A stretch of DNA of 64,000 nucleotides from Adenophora triphylla var. japonica (lineage: Eukaryota; Streptophyta; Magnoliopsida; Asterales; Campanulaceae): NCBI GenBank assembly GCA_022495995.1, contig JAFEMH010006964.1, forward strand, positions 1-64,000, given 5' to 3'. Below, piece after piece: positions 44,241 to 54,893 of this stretch. How positions within the stretch are numbered: the first letter of the stretch is position 1; each line of letters opens with the position of its first letter. The notes under the pieces are model-generated. The model was given only the letters and a program-made list of their open reading frames with translations. It searched no databases and was not told the DNA's origin. Position numbers and translations under genes: made by a program.

Positions 44241-46203
44241 CATGGTGGCCGTCTTCTCAAACACCTCAAGAACGAAACCAATCAATTATACTTCAACGAA
44301 AGGCTATCAACAATAATTTTAACTGTACACATTCAAAATACAGTTATCATACTTAAAGAGAACATGGCCCTATCACAAGTCCGTCAATTCCATAGTTTCA
44401 AACACCTTTCAGTGTGTCACACCTTTTCAGGGTGTTAAGAGAATAAGAGACCTTCCACCTTTTCAGGGTGTTAAGAGAATAAGAGATCTTCCACCTTTTC
44501 AGGGTGCTCCCTTATTATGATATATCATGATATTCAAACTACTTCATCAAGTAGCACTTTAAAAGTCTAAGTTCTTTTCAATCAAACTAGACTATCTTGA
44601 TTAGTCCTTTTCAATCAGACTAATCTAACCGCACCTGTTTCAATTAGATACAGTTATAGTTCACATAATATTTCAGGTACAAGAATACATAAAGCAATTT
44701 AAATTCACTTGGATACCCATTGAACAACATATATCAAGGGTAAGATAATCAAAAGACGTTATATCAACATCGGAGTTCAAATGCTACAGGCCATTAGTAG
44801 CTACGCTTGAAACAAATTATGAGGAATCCTACATTAAAGGATGAATTTCAAATATACTTAAGGAACGTAATCCCTTACCTTGGGTTACTTGCTCTTCCTT
44901 CGAAAGTCCTCTTGCACAAATCTACAATCATGTGGAGAGAAACTCAACTTAGGTACAAGTAATCTCTCCCTACTTAGTACCTTTAATCCTTTTCGATAAA
45001 TCTATGAGTTATTCTACTTAACTCCTTTTAAAGATTTACTCTTTTATTCTTTTAGGTTTCCCAAATTACCCTTAGGATTTCTAAGATTCATTCACAATTA
45101 TCACTTCCGATACTAATTTACTATTCACAGCATAGGTATTTTCCAGTTTACTATTCACAGCTTTATACACCTTAAAACTCACACCTAAACACTCTACATA
45201 CACGGCAGACATACATTTTCTGACTGCCACCTCCGCCCTCCACACTCAGCAACACCCACACATCAGCACATACCTCGCAACACACGCGTGCGCACATCAG
45301 CAGCAACACACGCACAGCAACACACACGTGCGCACATCAGCACAACACACGCACACACACCTGTTGTACACACACACAGAACCACTCACAAACACCCATA
45401 CAGACCCCTCAGTTTATTTCATATCTTAGCATGCAATATTTAGCCATCCACTGATGGCATACTCACTTCTTACCATAATTCATAACTAGTAGGCTTTTAA
45501 ACAATCCTACTTCACTGCCATCGGTTAACTAACTTAGCATGATATATCAATATTCTCACAACCTGTTTACATATGAATTCCCTATCATGGCATATCAATA
45601 TTCAAAAGAAACCTCATACAAATCCTTGGTTATCATCAACAAGCAAAATTTCATCAGCAATCTGCCAATTCTTGGTTATACTCAATCAAATAATGTTTCA
45701 TAGTTATTCATCATCATAATTTATTCCCCAAATCTGATTTCCTTTTCTAAACCTTGCTATAGATGTCTAGGATTCCTTTTTAGAGTGATTACACGCTTCT
45801 CTCTATCTTAGAAATCAAAAGAAAAGGATGATTGCTTACCTAGGTTGAGCTTGAACACGACAACTGAAGCCTTTTCCCTCTTGCTGCCGCCTTCTCCTTC
45901 CTGTTGCTCCTTCTCTCTGCGCCTCTCTCTCACTTAGCGTTAAGAATAAACTGCTGTGACCCTCTCTCTCTTTTTATAACCCCAAGCGGCTCCTTCATTC
46001 CCTCCTTGCCATTAAACCAATTGAAGAGGCTCCTAATGATTTCCATCAGTTACTCCTACTAAAAAGCCTAGATTTAATAGAGGTATTTACTTGGGTTTTT
46101 AATTTTCTAATCCAAATAATTAATTTAAATAACCAACCTAATTAATTAAGGGAAAACATATTTTAAATAAATAAAGAGTATAAATTTTTTTAGGGTTGTT
46201 ACA
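44241..46203 (-). mobile_element. Probable minus-strand LTR (gypsy-like) inserted in Copia-C
   Basis: The right end, read on the minus strand, starts TGTAACAACCCTAAAAAAAT, a common start of plant gypsy LTRs. A TATA box TTATAAAAAG (around 45971-45980) and a CT-rich leader follow at suitable distance. The left boundary and target duplication are not resolved: about 30 codons of Copia-C integrase are missing between the two sides, so a deletion accompanied or followed the insertion. No coding sequence is present. Confidence 0.5.
44421..44507. repeat. 36-bp tandem repeat, 2.4 copies
   Basis: Units starting ACCTTTTCAGGGTGTTAAGA begin at 44421, 44457 and 44493; the last is partial. The first two differ at one position. 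Confidence 0.9.
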
Positions 46204-48241
46204 GCCACATATCTAATCAACAGACTCCCCAGTTCTGTTTAGCATAAAAAAACTCCTTTTGAAGTTCTTCTGGGCTCCTCTCCTTCTTATTCTCACCTTA
46301 GAACTTTTGATTCTTTGTTTTGCATCCACTCTTCAACATAATAGGGACAAATTCTCCTCTAGGGTAATCAAAAGTGTCTTCCTTGGATATCCATCACACA
46401 AAAGGCCTATAAGTTGTATGATTTAAATACTCACAAGATCTTTTATAGCTGAGATGTTGTTTTTTATGAAAATACTAGTACATGCCCGTGTCCAAGGACA
46501 CGGGTTTTTTTGTTTTTTTTTTTAAATTAAAAAAAAAAAAATTTAAGGGCAAAATGGGAAAGGGACAAAATAGTGAGGGCAAAATGGAAATTTCGGTGAG
46601 TGAAACTATTCATACTACTGTTCAAAACACCGCTTTGTTTTATACTATAGATATTTCCATTTGCTCACTCTCATATCTCCAATCCTGTTACCTCACCCAT
46701 TCTTGCTTACTCTGATGATATGGACTGTTCTGTGATGATCCTTCTTCTCCTATTCATACTTCTTCAGATCAGCTCTCTCACACTGATTCTCCTACTTCTC
46801 CTTCGGTTCCTATTTCTTCTGCTCCTCATATCAGTGATTCTCCTATTCCTCATTCTGATTCTTCCCTTCTGTCTCTCTTCCATCCATAAGACCTGTCAGA
46901 CGAAGGAAACTTCTTGTCAAGTATCAAGATTACACTAATCTTCCTCCTAGCATTACGAAACACATGGTCTCCTCCAGTACTAGTCATTCTCATCCTTTCT
47001 CTCTACATCATTTCATTTCCTATGACAAATTTGCTCCTCATTACTCTTTTTTTGTCTTAACATTTCTTCTTTTCCCAAGGAGCCAACTACCTATTCTCAG
47101 GTTGTCAAACATCCAGAATGGTGTCTTGCCATGCAAAATGAACTTATTTCATTAGAAAATAATAAAACTTGGATTTTGTAAACTCTTTCAGATGGCAAAC
47201 ATACTGTGAGATGTAAATGGATATACAAATTGAAATTAATTATGATGGTTCTCTTGATAAGCATAAGGCTACATTGGTGGCTAAGGATTCACTCAAGTTG
47301 AAGGTCAGGATTATTTTGAAACTTTTGCCCCTGCGGCAAAAATGACTACTGTCATAACTCTCTTGGCTATTGCAGTTTCAAAGGGTTGGTCATTATTTCA
47401 AATGGATGTCTCCAATGCTTTTTTGCATTGAGACCTTCTTGAAGAAGTCTATATTGATATTCAACCTGGTTTATCACTTCCTTCTTCACCACATAGATCC
47501 AGTGGTCCTCCTTTAGTATGTAAACTACTTAAATCTCTTTATGGGCTCAAACAGGCACCCAGACAGTGGTTTCAAAAGTTCTCATATACCTTATTGGACT
47601 TTGGTTTCACTCAAACACATGCTGATCATTCTCTCTTCATTTTGCATACATCCACTCATTATACTGATGTACTGGTTTATGTGGATGATCTTATCATTAC
47701 TGGTGATGATCTCCCTACTATTACTGTTGTCAAAACTCATCTACACTCAAGGTTTAAGATCAAGGATTTGGGGCACCTTAAATACTTCCTAGGTTTGGAA
47801 ATTGCCAGATCAGATAAGGGAATTTACGTGCACCAGAGGAAGTACACTCATGATATCTTGCAAGACACTAAGATGGACAATGCTAGACCTTCCAAAATTC
47901 CAATGGATTCACATCATTCCCTTGCAGCATATAAATGCATTTTACTCACTGATCCTAGTGTGTACAGAAGACTTGTAGGTACGTAGACTTATCTATCTCA
48001 CCATCACCAGGCCTGAGCTATCTTATCCTGTTCATATACTAAGTCAGTTTCTCTCAGCTCCAAGAAGTCCTCACTTAGATACAACACTCAAATTGGTTAG
48101 ATATTTGAAAGGTAATCCTGGTCAGGTGCTGTTCTATGGTCCTTCATCTCTCACTCTCAGTGCCTATTGTGATTCTGATTGGGCTGCATGTCCAACCACC
48201 AGAATGTCTCTTACTGGTTTTTGTATGTTCTTGGGTGATTC
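46204..48241 (+). pseudogene. Copia-C integrase end, reverse transcriptase and RNase H start
   Basis: The integrase tail (ATYLINRLPS) runs into a region interrupted by the mini-Helitron, then a Ser/Pro-rich linker (46660-46900) and RT: GFTQTHADHSLFIL, LVYVDDLIITGDD (YVDD), FKIKDLGHLKYFLGLEIARS and, in a shifted frame, RNase H (AYCDSDWAACPTTRMSLTG). Many stops and shifts occur at 46900-47540. It ends at FLGDS where Sire-B is inserted. Confidence 0.8.
46475..46651 (-). mobile_element. 177-bp mini-Helitron in Copia-C
   Basis: On the minus strand it starts TCTATAGTATAAAA (46651) and ends CTAG (46475-46478). A 9-bp perfect hairpin (CCCGTGTCC 46485-46493 with GGACACGGG 46496-46504) lies six bases from the end. 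The flanks are A and T. Removing it restores a continuous copia frame around VVFYEN, so the limits are exact. It has no coding capacity. Confidence 0.85.
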
Positions 48242-49472
48242 TGAAAGGCCCTTGTTTGATATGCAAATGATCAGACAGCTATGGTTTGTCTTAGCTGTCA
48301 GATATTTGTTGAGTTATGCAGCGAAATAAGTAAGGCTTGAAATAATGATAGGACAATGAACACAATGAAATAATACAAGTGTGTGAATGTGTTTGCAGAA
48401 AAGGTAATGACACAACAAGATTTAAAGTGGTTCAGAGTTCACTCCTCCTATATCCACCCCCACTGTCAACTGACAAGTGAGATCAATTTATTATAATCTT
48501 AATCAACAAGAATTACAAAGATTGATTAGGCAAGTTCCTTGAACTTCCTCTTCCTAATTAGTACAGTCAACTAGGGATACACTTAAAGTACAGTCTTAAG
48601 TGTTTTTACAACTTGAAGTACAGTCTCAAGATTTACAAAGCAAATACACTCAAAGTACAGTCTTGAGTGTTTACAAAATATTTATAAACCTAAAGTACAG
48701 TCTTAGGTGTTTACAATCATACACTTAAAGTACAGTCTTAAGATTTGATGTTGTGAATTAACACACTAAGGTTTGTTGTTGAAGAAACAGGGGTTGAAGG
48801 GTGAAGGTTTGGGTTTGGAACAGTGTTTGAAGGGTAGGGATTGGTGTGTAAGGTTTGGATTACAGGAGGTGTGTAAAGGTGTAAGGGAAAGGTTTTTGGA
48901 TTGTGAAAAAGAGTGTTTTTCAAGGTTTTTTGTGCAGAGGCTGAACTCTTCTATTTATAGCCTTCAATGTAGCCGTTGGAATATGGCTGTTGCAGCTCCA
49001 TTAATGAGTCTTTGACTGGTCTTTGCCCCACTTGTCCACTTGCAGGTCTTCATGAGCTGGTTTGAGCTGTAGGCTTCCAGAAGGTCTTCAATGGTCTTCA
49101 AAGGTGAACTTGATAGCTGTGGAGATACAGGATCCATCTTGGTTGAGATTGGCAGCAAAGTATGAGATAGAGTCACAGCTGTCTGAAGGACTGAAGCCAT
49201 AGCTGTCAGATCATAACAAGGCTTAGCTATCAGAGTTGATCTTTAATAAGGATTGAGATACACTTGATGATCTTGATAGCTTAGAGAAGGAATATGATTC
49301 ATGTAATTGATTGATTGTAACTAATGTATAAAGCAGAATCATAACTGTCAGACTCACAGCTATCAGAGTGAAGGACCATTACTGACAGATTTCATCTTTT
49401 GATATAAACCCTGTTCTATATATTCCTTTATCAAAACTAACTAACTATGACATTGATCAAAGTTAGGTCCTA
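48242..49472 (-). repeat. 3' LTR of Sire-B
   Basis: On the plus strand it starts TGAAAGGCCCTTG and ends TTAGGTCCTA; the last three bases (ACA) found in the other LTR are missing, so the rearrangement cut into the LTR end. Minus-strand TATA (GGCTATAAATAG) lies near 48950. Confidence 0.95.
48553..48742 (-). other. Array of six hairpins with invariant loop (Sire-B 3' LTR)
   Basis: Written on the plus strand, the loop AGTACAGTC (sense GACTGTACT) is enclosed by: CCTAATT...AACTAGG (48553-48575), ACACTTAA...TTAAGTGT (48579-48603), CTTGA...TCAAG (48612-48630), ACACTCAA...TTGAGTGT (48646-48670), ACCTAA...TTAGGT (48688-48708) and CTTAA...TTAAG (48724-48742). Arms differ but stay complementary. Confidence 0.9.
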
Positions 49473-49745
49473 TGATGAGAATGAAATGGTTCATGGCTGT
49501 CAGAGAGATGATGACTGTCTGGCACAGGATAGCTGTCAGATGAATTTCTTGGTACCATGTATGGAAGATTTGATGATGAGAATGAAATGGTTCATGGCTG
49601 TCAGAATGAAAGCCATGAACCATTTCATGGCTGTTAGTTGATGATGAGAATGAAATGGTTCATGGCTGTCAGAGAGATGATGACTGTCTGGCACAGGATA
49701 GCTGTCAGATGAATTTTTTGGTACCATGTATGGAAGATTTGATGA
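49473..49745. repeat. Rearranged junction with direct and inverted copies
   Basis: A segment of about 110 bp (starting GATGATGAGAATGAAATGG) occurs at about 49472-49580 and 49637-49745 with one base difference. Between them GAAATGGTTCATGGCT and its inverse AGCCATGAACCATTTC form a short palindrome (around 49586-49628). The block sits where RT, RNase H and polypurine tract should be. Confidence 0.9.
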
Positions 49746-51142
49746 ATCTTGTTCATGATGGAGTACAGTTGAATCAAGAATGGGAGATGTTTCAGGGAGA
49801 TTATCTGGGTTTCCTAAAATTTCATCAAAATCACACAATTCAGTCACACTTTGATCATTGTTTTCATCAAAGTCAACATAAATTGATTCTTCCACTACAA
49901 GTCTTCTTTTGTTGTAAACTCTATAAGCTTTGCTTGTATTAGAATACCCAAGAAAGATTCCTTCATCACTTTTGGATTCAAATTTGTCCAAATTGTTCTT
50001 GCCATTATTGTGAATGAAGCATCTACTTCCAAAACTGTGAAAGTAGGAAATGGTAGGAACTTTATCATTCCATAATTCATATGGAGTCTTCTTATGGAAT
50101 TTGTTGATTAGTGTCTTGTTTTGAACATACACAGCAGTAGTGACAGCTTCACCCCAAAAATACTTTGGGAGATTGTGTTACGACAGATTGTTCTTCTTTG
50201 CTTCACAAATTGTCCTCGTTTTTCCTTTCAAAGAACACCATTTTGTTGGGGTGTTCTTGGGGCTGAAAAATTATGATCAATACCTTTGCAGTCACAATAT
50301 TATTCTACTCCTGTGTTCTCAAATTCCTTTCCATGATCAGATCTGATCTTGATGATGGATGTCCCTTTTTGATTTTGAATTTTATTGAACAGTTTTGTTA
50401 GACAGCTAAGGGTGTCACTTTTGGATTCAAGAAGAATGATCCAAGTGAATCTTGTGTAGTCATCAACCACAACTAGGGAGTATCTTTTTCCCCCTAAAGA
50501 TCTAGTTCTTATGGGTCCAAAAAGATCCATATGAAGTAGTTCAACAGGTCTTGAGGTGTCCAATCTGGTCTTGGGCTTGAATGAAGATCTCTTTTGCTTC
50601 CCACATTGGCATGCTTTGCAAAGTTTGTCCTTCTTGAATGGGATCTTTGGAAGGCCTCTGACTAGATTTGAAATTACAAGCTTGGAGATGGTTTTATGGT
50701 TAAGGTGAGCCAATCTTTTGTGCCATAGCCATGACATATCAGATTGACTAAAAGACAGAAGGCAGTGAGCATTTGAGGATTCCACAATCTCTAGGTTTAA
50801 GCAGTAGAAATTTCCTTTTCTTGATCCAGTCAGAATGACTTTATTGCATTTGTCTTTAACAGTACATTGATCCTTAGTGCAAACAACATGATATCCCTTA
50901 TCACAGATTTGACTTATGCTAATCAAATTATGTTTGAGACCCTCTACATAAGACACATTTGTAAAAATGATATCTTTAGTAATAAGATTTCCTGATCCTT
51001 TGACCTTAGCTTGGGAATTGTCACCAAAGGTTACATTTGGACCATTTTTAGGGATATATTGTTGCAACCAGTCTTTATTGAAGGTCATATGTCTACTACA
51101 ACCACTATCTAAATACCAGAGTCCTTTCCTGGGTACCTGCAA
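49536..51142 (-). pseudogene. Sire-B protease and integrase
   Basis: From 51142: protease WYLDSGCSRHMTFNKDW, GAG-pre-integrase LWHKRLAHLNHKTISKL with CKACQCGK, integrase HMDLFGPIRTRSLGGKRYS (Asp), VVVDDYTRFTW and RSDHGKEFENTGVE (Asp). The frame breaks at 50300 and resumes at 50132 (YELWNDKVPTISYFHSFGSR, FLGYSNTSKAYRVYN). In the gap (50160-50300) several CAG/CTG of the sister copy Sire-D appear as CG forms. The product ends in rearranged sequence. Confidence 0.85.
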
Positions 51143-51193
51143 AACAAAAAGTAAAATTTATGGTACCCTTTTTATTCTTTTGGGTCCAAAGAA

Positions 51194-53485
51194 TTAGTTT
51201 TTCTTTGGTACCCTAGCATTGTTCATTGATCTTTTTCTGAAGAACTGGTTTAGGGTATTGTAATATGACATGATTTGCATCATGTAAGGTGTAAGGACAG
51301 TGGATTGGGATGGATTGAAGAAGTGGTTTGGGTTGTTATATTGGGGTTGAAACTGAAAGGTATTTGGATAGGATGATCTGGGGGAGTCATCTTGATTTGC
51401 ATGACTTCTTCCATTTGAGTATTGCCATTGAGGTTTTTGTTGTTTGGTGTATCTATGTTTGTTACAGAATCTTTGTTGCCTTGGGGTTCTTTGTTGTTTG
51501 GAAGATTTTGGCTGTCTGTCAGGCCTTGGCTGTCTGTCAGGCCTTGGCTGTCTGTCAGGTCTTGACTGACTAGCACATTTTTGCAGCTTAATTTCTTCCT
51601 GTATATTGGCCCCTTTTTGAACCCAAATATACTTGCTTCCTTGAATTTTACTTGGTCCTTCCTTTGAATGACTAGGACCAAACAAGATTTCCTTTGATTT
51701 TCCCTTGGTTTGAACAGGATAGGTTTGAGCTTGATAGCTGCCAGAGCTTAGGCTTTCTAGAAACATTTTTTCAATGGCCCTTTCACCAGTGGGAGGAGTG
51801 TACATCTTTAGTGTAGGATTGTCAGCACCAATCCCTGTTTTTGTCACTAGGATGTCTTTGGTTGTAGGTGAAAAGGGATAATGCTTTGCCTGACTTGTTC
51901 CATGAATCTATTTTCTTTTTAAGAGCATCATTCTCCTTTTCAAGATTTATGAGTCTTTGACAGTTTTCTTGAGTACTGGATGTCTCAGCTATCAGATCCA
52001 TGATTTGTTTTTCAAGCATGAAGCATTGTTCTCTTAGCCCTTGACAGGCTTTCTCAAGCTCAGAATTGGTTTTTGTGAGGGTGTCTATGGTTGAGGATTG
52101 GGAAAGGTTCTCATTGACCAGTGAAGCAAAGCTAGTTTTTTGTTTCTTGGTTTGAATTAAAAGAGTGCAAACTAATTGTTTGAAACCATCAATATTTAAA
52201 GAGTTAAAATCATGTACCTCTTTTAGTTCTTCGGCGGTAAGTGCTTCCATTTCTTCCTCATTGTCGACTCTTCCTCATCTTCGCCTATAAAGCATAGCAT
52301 GGCCTCCTCTCCTTCATTGTCGAGTCATCACTGGACTCATATTCTTCATCATGAATTTTGATGAATCGCCTATCATAACTTGCTCCTTGTTTTTGTCATT
52401 TTTATTTTTGGAGCAATTGAAGCAGATTGCACTGAACTGTGAATGATCTCTTTTGAGTAGGTCAATCTCTTAGCCGTCTCGATTTTCCCTAGGTTTCCTT
52501 GGTTCAGACAATTAGATGAGTAATGTCCTTGCTTTCCACAGTTAAAGCAATCAACTGTCTTCTTGTAGCTGTCTTGTTGAGCATTAGATGTGGAAGGATT
52601 GTACTTTTTGTCAAAAGATTTCTTTTGAAATTTCATGGCATTTCTGACAGCCATGGATATGAGACTTGGAATGTCTTCTTGAGAGATACATTTGCGACGG
52701 GTTTGGAGCCGATGTTTATCTTTTGAAGGGCATTGTTGACAATGGTCTCAATGTCTTGGTGAGTGATTGGTTTGTGGGCGAGTTTCTTGAGCGCTTAAAG
52801 CTAAAGTTTGTGAAATGGTAGGAACTGGTTGAATTTTTATCATACCTTCCAGTTCATAAGCTTCAAGCTTTCCAAAATACTGTTCAACTGTCATTGTGCT
52901 CCATTCAGATCCTTCTCTGATAGGTAATGCTACCTTTTCATATTCTTGTGGAAGATTGGAATATATCTTGAGGCAGAGATCTTGTTGTTCAAAGGTTTTT
53001 CCATGGTCAGCAATAGATCTAACAAGGTTTTCAAACCTTGGTTGAGCAATACTCACTTTTTCTCCAGGATAGAACTTGAAGTTGTCTAATTGCCTAAGCA
53101 AGTTATACAAATTTTGCGTCCTGACACCGGTGTGTTTAGTGAACTTAGTTTGAATGAGATCCCATGCTGATCTGGCATTTGGTTCCTTAGCAATTTCTTG
53201 TGCTAGTGAGTCATTTACACTCTTTTGAAGAATGTTTTTGACTTTTAAATTTGCACTGATTAATTGCTTTTCAGATTCAGACCATGCTTCTGGGGATTTT
53301 GTCGTACTAGATCCTCCATTGGTATCTATTTGAGTTGGGTAGGACACTTCATTATTTAGAACATACCAGTTCCATATACTGTTTGCATCAAGGTATGTTT
53401 TTATTTTTGATGCATAGATCTAAAAAGATCCACAGTCATCAATGTGTGGGATGTCTTTCTCATTATTTCTCCTTGGTTGAGGCAT
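51194..53485 (-). pseudogene. Sire-B gag
   Basis: Start at the minus-strand ATG near 53485 (MPQPRRNNEKDIPHIDDCG), with an early stop near 53420. The main parts are 52748-53347 (gag core, LYNLLRQLDNFKFYPGEKV), 52373-52654 (CCHC knuckle CFNCGKQGHYSSNC), 51822-52250 (coiled-coil-like) and 51194-51847 (Gln-rich, with DSQGLTDSQ- or DRQPRP-type repeats depending on frame). Frame breaks near 52255-52340, 52480 and 52780 coincide with CAG/CTG-to-CG differences from Sire-D and Sire-A. Confidence 0.8.
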
Positions 53486-53540
53486 GGTGGGTTTGAAGAG
53501 GATCCTTCACAAGTTGTTAGACTTTTGAATGTGAAGACAA

Positions 53541-53554
53541 GCTCTGATACCAAT
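53541..53554 (-). other. Primer binding site of Sire-B
   Basis: On the minus strand ATTGGTATCAGAGC follows the 5' LTR directly: the intact initiator tRNA-Met site. Confidence 0.9.
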
Positions 53555-54788
53555 TGAAAGGCCCTTGTTTGATATGCAAATGATCAGACAGCTATGGTTT
53601 GCCTTAGCTGTCAGATATTTGTTGAGTTGTGCAGCGGAATAAGTAAGGCTTGAAATAATGATAGGACAATGAACACAATGAAATAATACAAGTGTGTGAA
53701 TGTGTTTGCAGAAAAGGTAATGACACAACAAGATTTAAAGTGGTTCAGAGTTCACTCCTCCTACATCCACCCCCACTGTCAACTGACAAGTGAGATCAAT
53801 TTATTATAATCTTAATCAACAAGAATTACAAAGATTGATTAGGCAAGTTCCTTGAACTTCCTCTTCCTAATTAGTACAGTCAACTAGGGATACACTTAAA
53901 GTACAGTCTTAAGTGTTTTTACAACTTGAAGTACAGTCTTAAGATTTACAAAGCAAATACACTCAAAGTACAGTCTTGAGTGTTTACAAAATATTTATAC
54001 ACCTAAAGTACAGTCTTAGGTGTTTACAATCATACACTTAAAGTACAGTCTTAAGATTTGATGTTGTGAATTAACACACTAAGGTTTGTTGTTGAAGAAA
54101 CAGGGGTTGAAGGGTGAAGGTTTGGGTTTGGAACAGTGTTTGAAGGGTAGGGATTGGTGTGTAAGGTTTGGATTACAGGAGGTGAGTAAAGGTGTAAGGG
54201 AAAGGTTTTTGGATTGTGAAAAAGAGTGTTTTTCAAGGTTTTTTGTGCAGAGGCTGAACTCTTCTATTTATAGCCTTCAATGTAGCCGTTGGAATATGGT
54301 TGTAGCAGCTCCATTAATGAGTCTTTGACTGGTCTTTGCCCCACTTGTCCACTTGTAGGTCTTCATGAGCTGGTTTGAGCTGTAGGCTTCCAGAAGGTCT
54401 TCAATGGTCTTCAAAGGTGAACTTGATAGCTGTGGAGATACAGGATCCATCATGGTTGAGATTGGCAGCAAAATATGAGACAGAGTCACAGCTGTCTGAA
54501 GGACTGAAGCCATAGCTGTCAGATCATAACAAGGCTTAGCTATCAGAGTTGATCTTTAATAAGGATTGAGATACACTTGATGATCTTAATAGCTTAGAGA
54601 AGGAATATGATTCATGTAATTGATTGATTGTAACCAATGTATAAAGCAGAATCATAACTGTCAGACTCACAGCTATCAGAGTGAAGGACCATTACTGACA
54701 GATTTCATCTTTTGATATAAACCCTGTTCTATATATTCCATTATCAAAACCAACTAACTATGACATTGATCAAAGTTAGGTCCTAACA
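53555..54788 (-). repeat. 5' LTR of Sire-B
   Basis: 1,234 bp, minus-strand ends TGTTAGGACCTAAC and GGGCCTTTCA. The TATA box GGCTATAAATAG is at about 54263-54274 (minus). Confidence 0.95.
53866..54055 (-). other. Array of six hairpins (Sire-B 5' LTR)
   Basis: The same array as at 48553-48742, shifted by 5,313 bp. One arm pair is weakened here (CTTGA facing TTAAG). It lies downstream of the TATA box and therefore in the transcribed leader. Confidence 0.9.
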
Positions 54789-54793
54789 GATTC

Positions 54794-54893
54794 CTTGATT
54801 TCCTGGAAATGCAAGAAACAATCAGTGGTGTCTAGATCTTCCACAGAGGTAGAGTATAGAGCCTTAGCCAGTACTTGTCGTGAGATTACTTGG
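54794..54893 (+). pseudogene. Copia-C RNase H, continuation
   Basis: Directly after the second GATTC copy the sequence reads [16 protein letters not shown] and [17 protein letters not shown], the RNase H segment that should follow FLGDS at 48241. It is cut by the LTR of Sire-D at 54894. Confidence 0.9.

Larger units (their letters stand above)
48242..54788 (-). mobile_element. Sirevirus Sire-B, minus strand, pol internally deleted
   Basis: Flanked by GATTC on both sides (48237-48241, 54789-54793) and inserted into Copia-C RNase H. The LTRs (1,231 and 1,234 bp) differ at roughly 17 positions that I counted. Gag, protease and integrase are present, but RT, RNase H and polypurine tract have been replaced by a short rearranged region (49473-49745). 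Such a copy cannot move by itself. Confidence 0.95.
43426..54893 (+). mobile_element. Ty1/copia Copia-C, host of nested insertions
   Basis: Pieces of one plus-strand copia element occur in order: protease/integrase (43426-44240), integrase end and RT with part of RNase H (46204-48241), and further RNase H (54794-54893). They are separated by an LTR-like block, a mini-Helitron and Sire-B. Sire-A abuts the left end and Sire-D the right end. The element's gag, LTRs and remaining RNase H are outside or lost. Confidence 0.8.
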
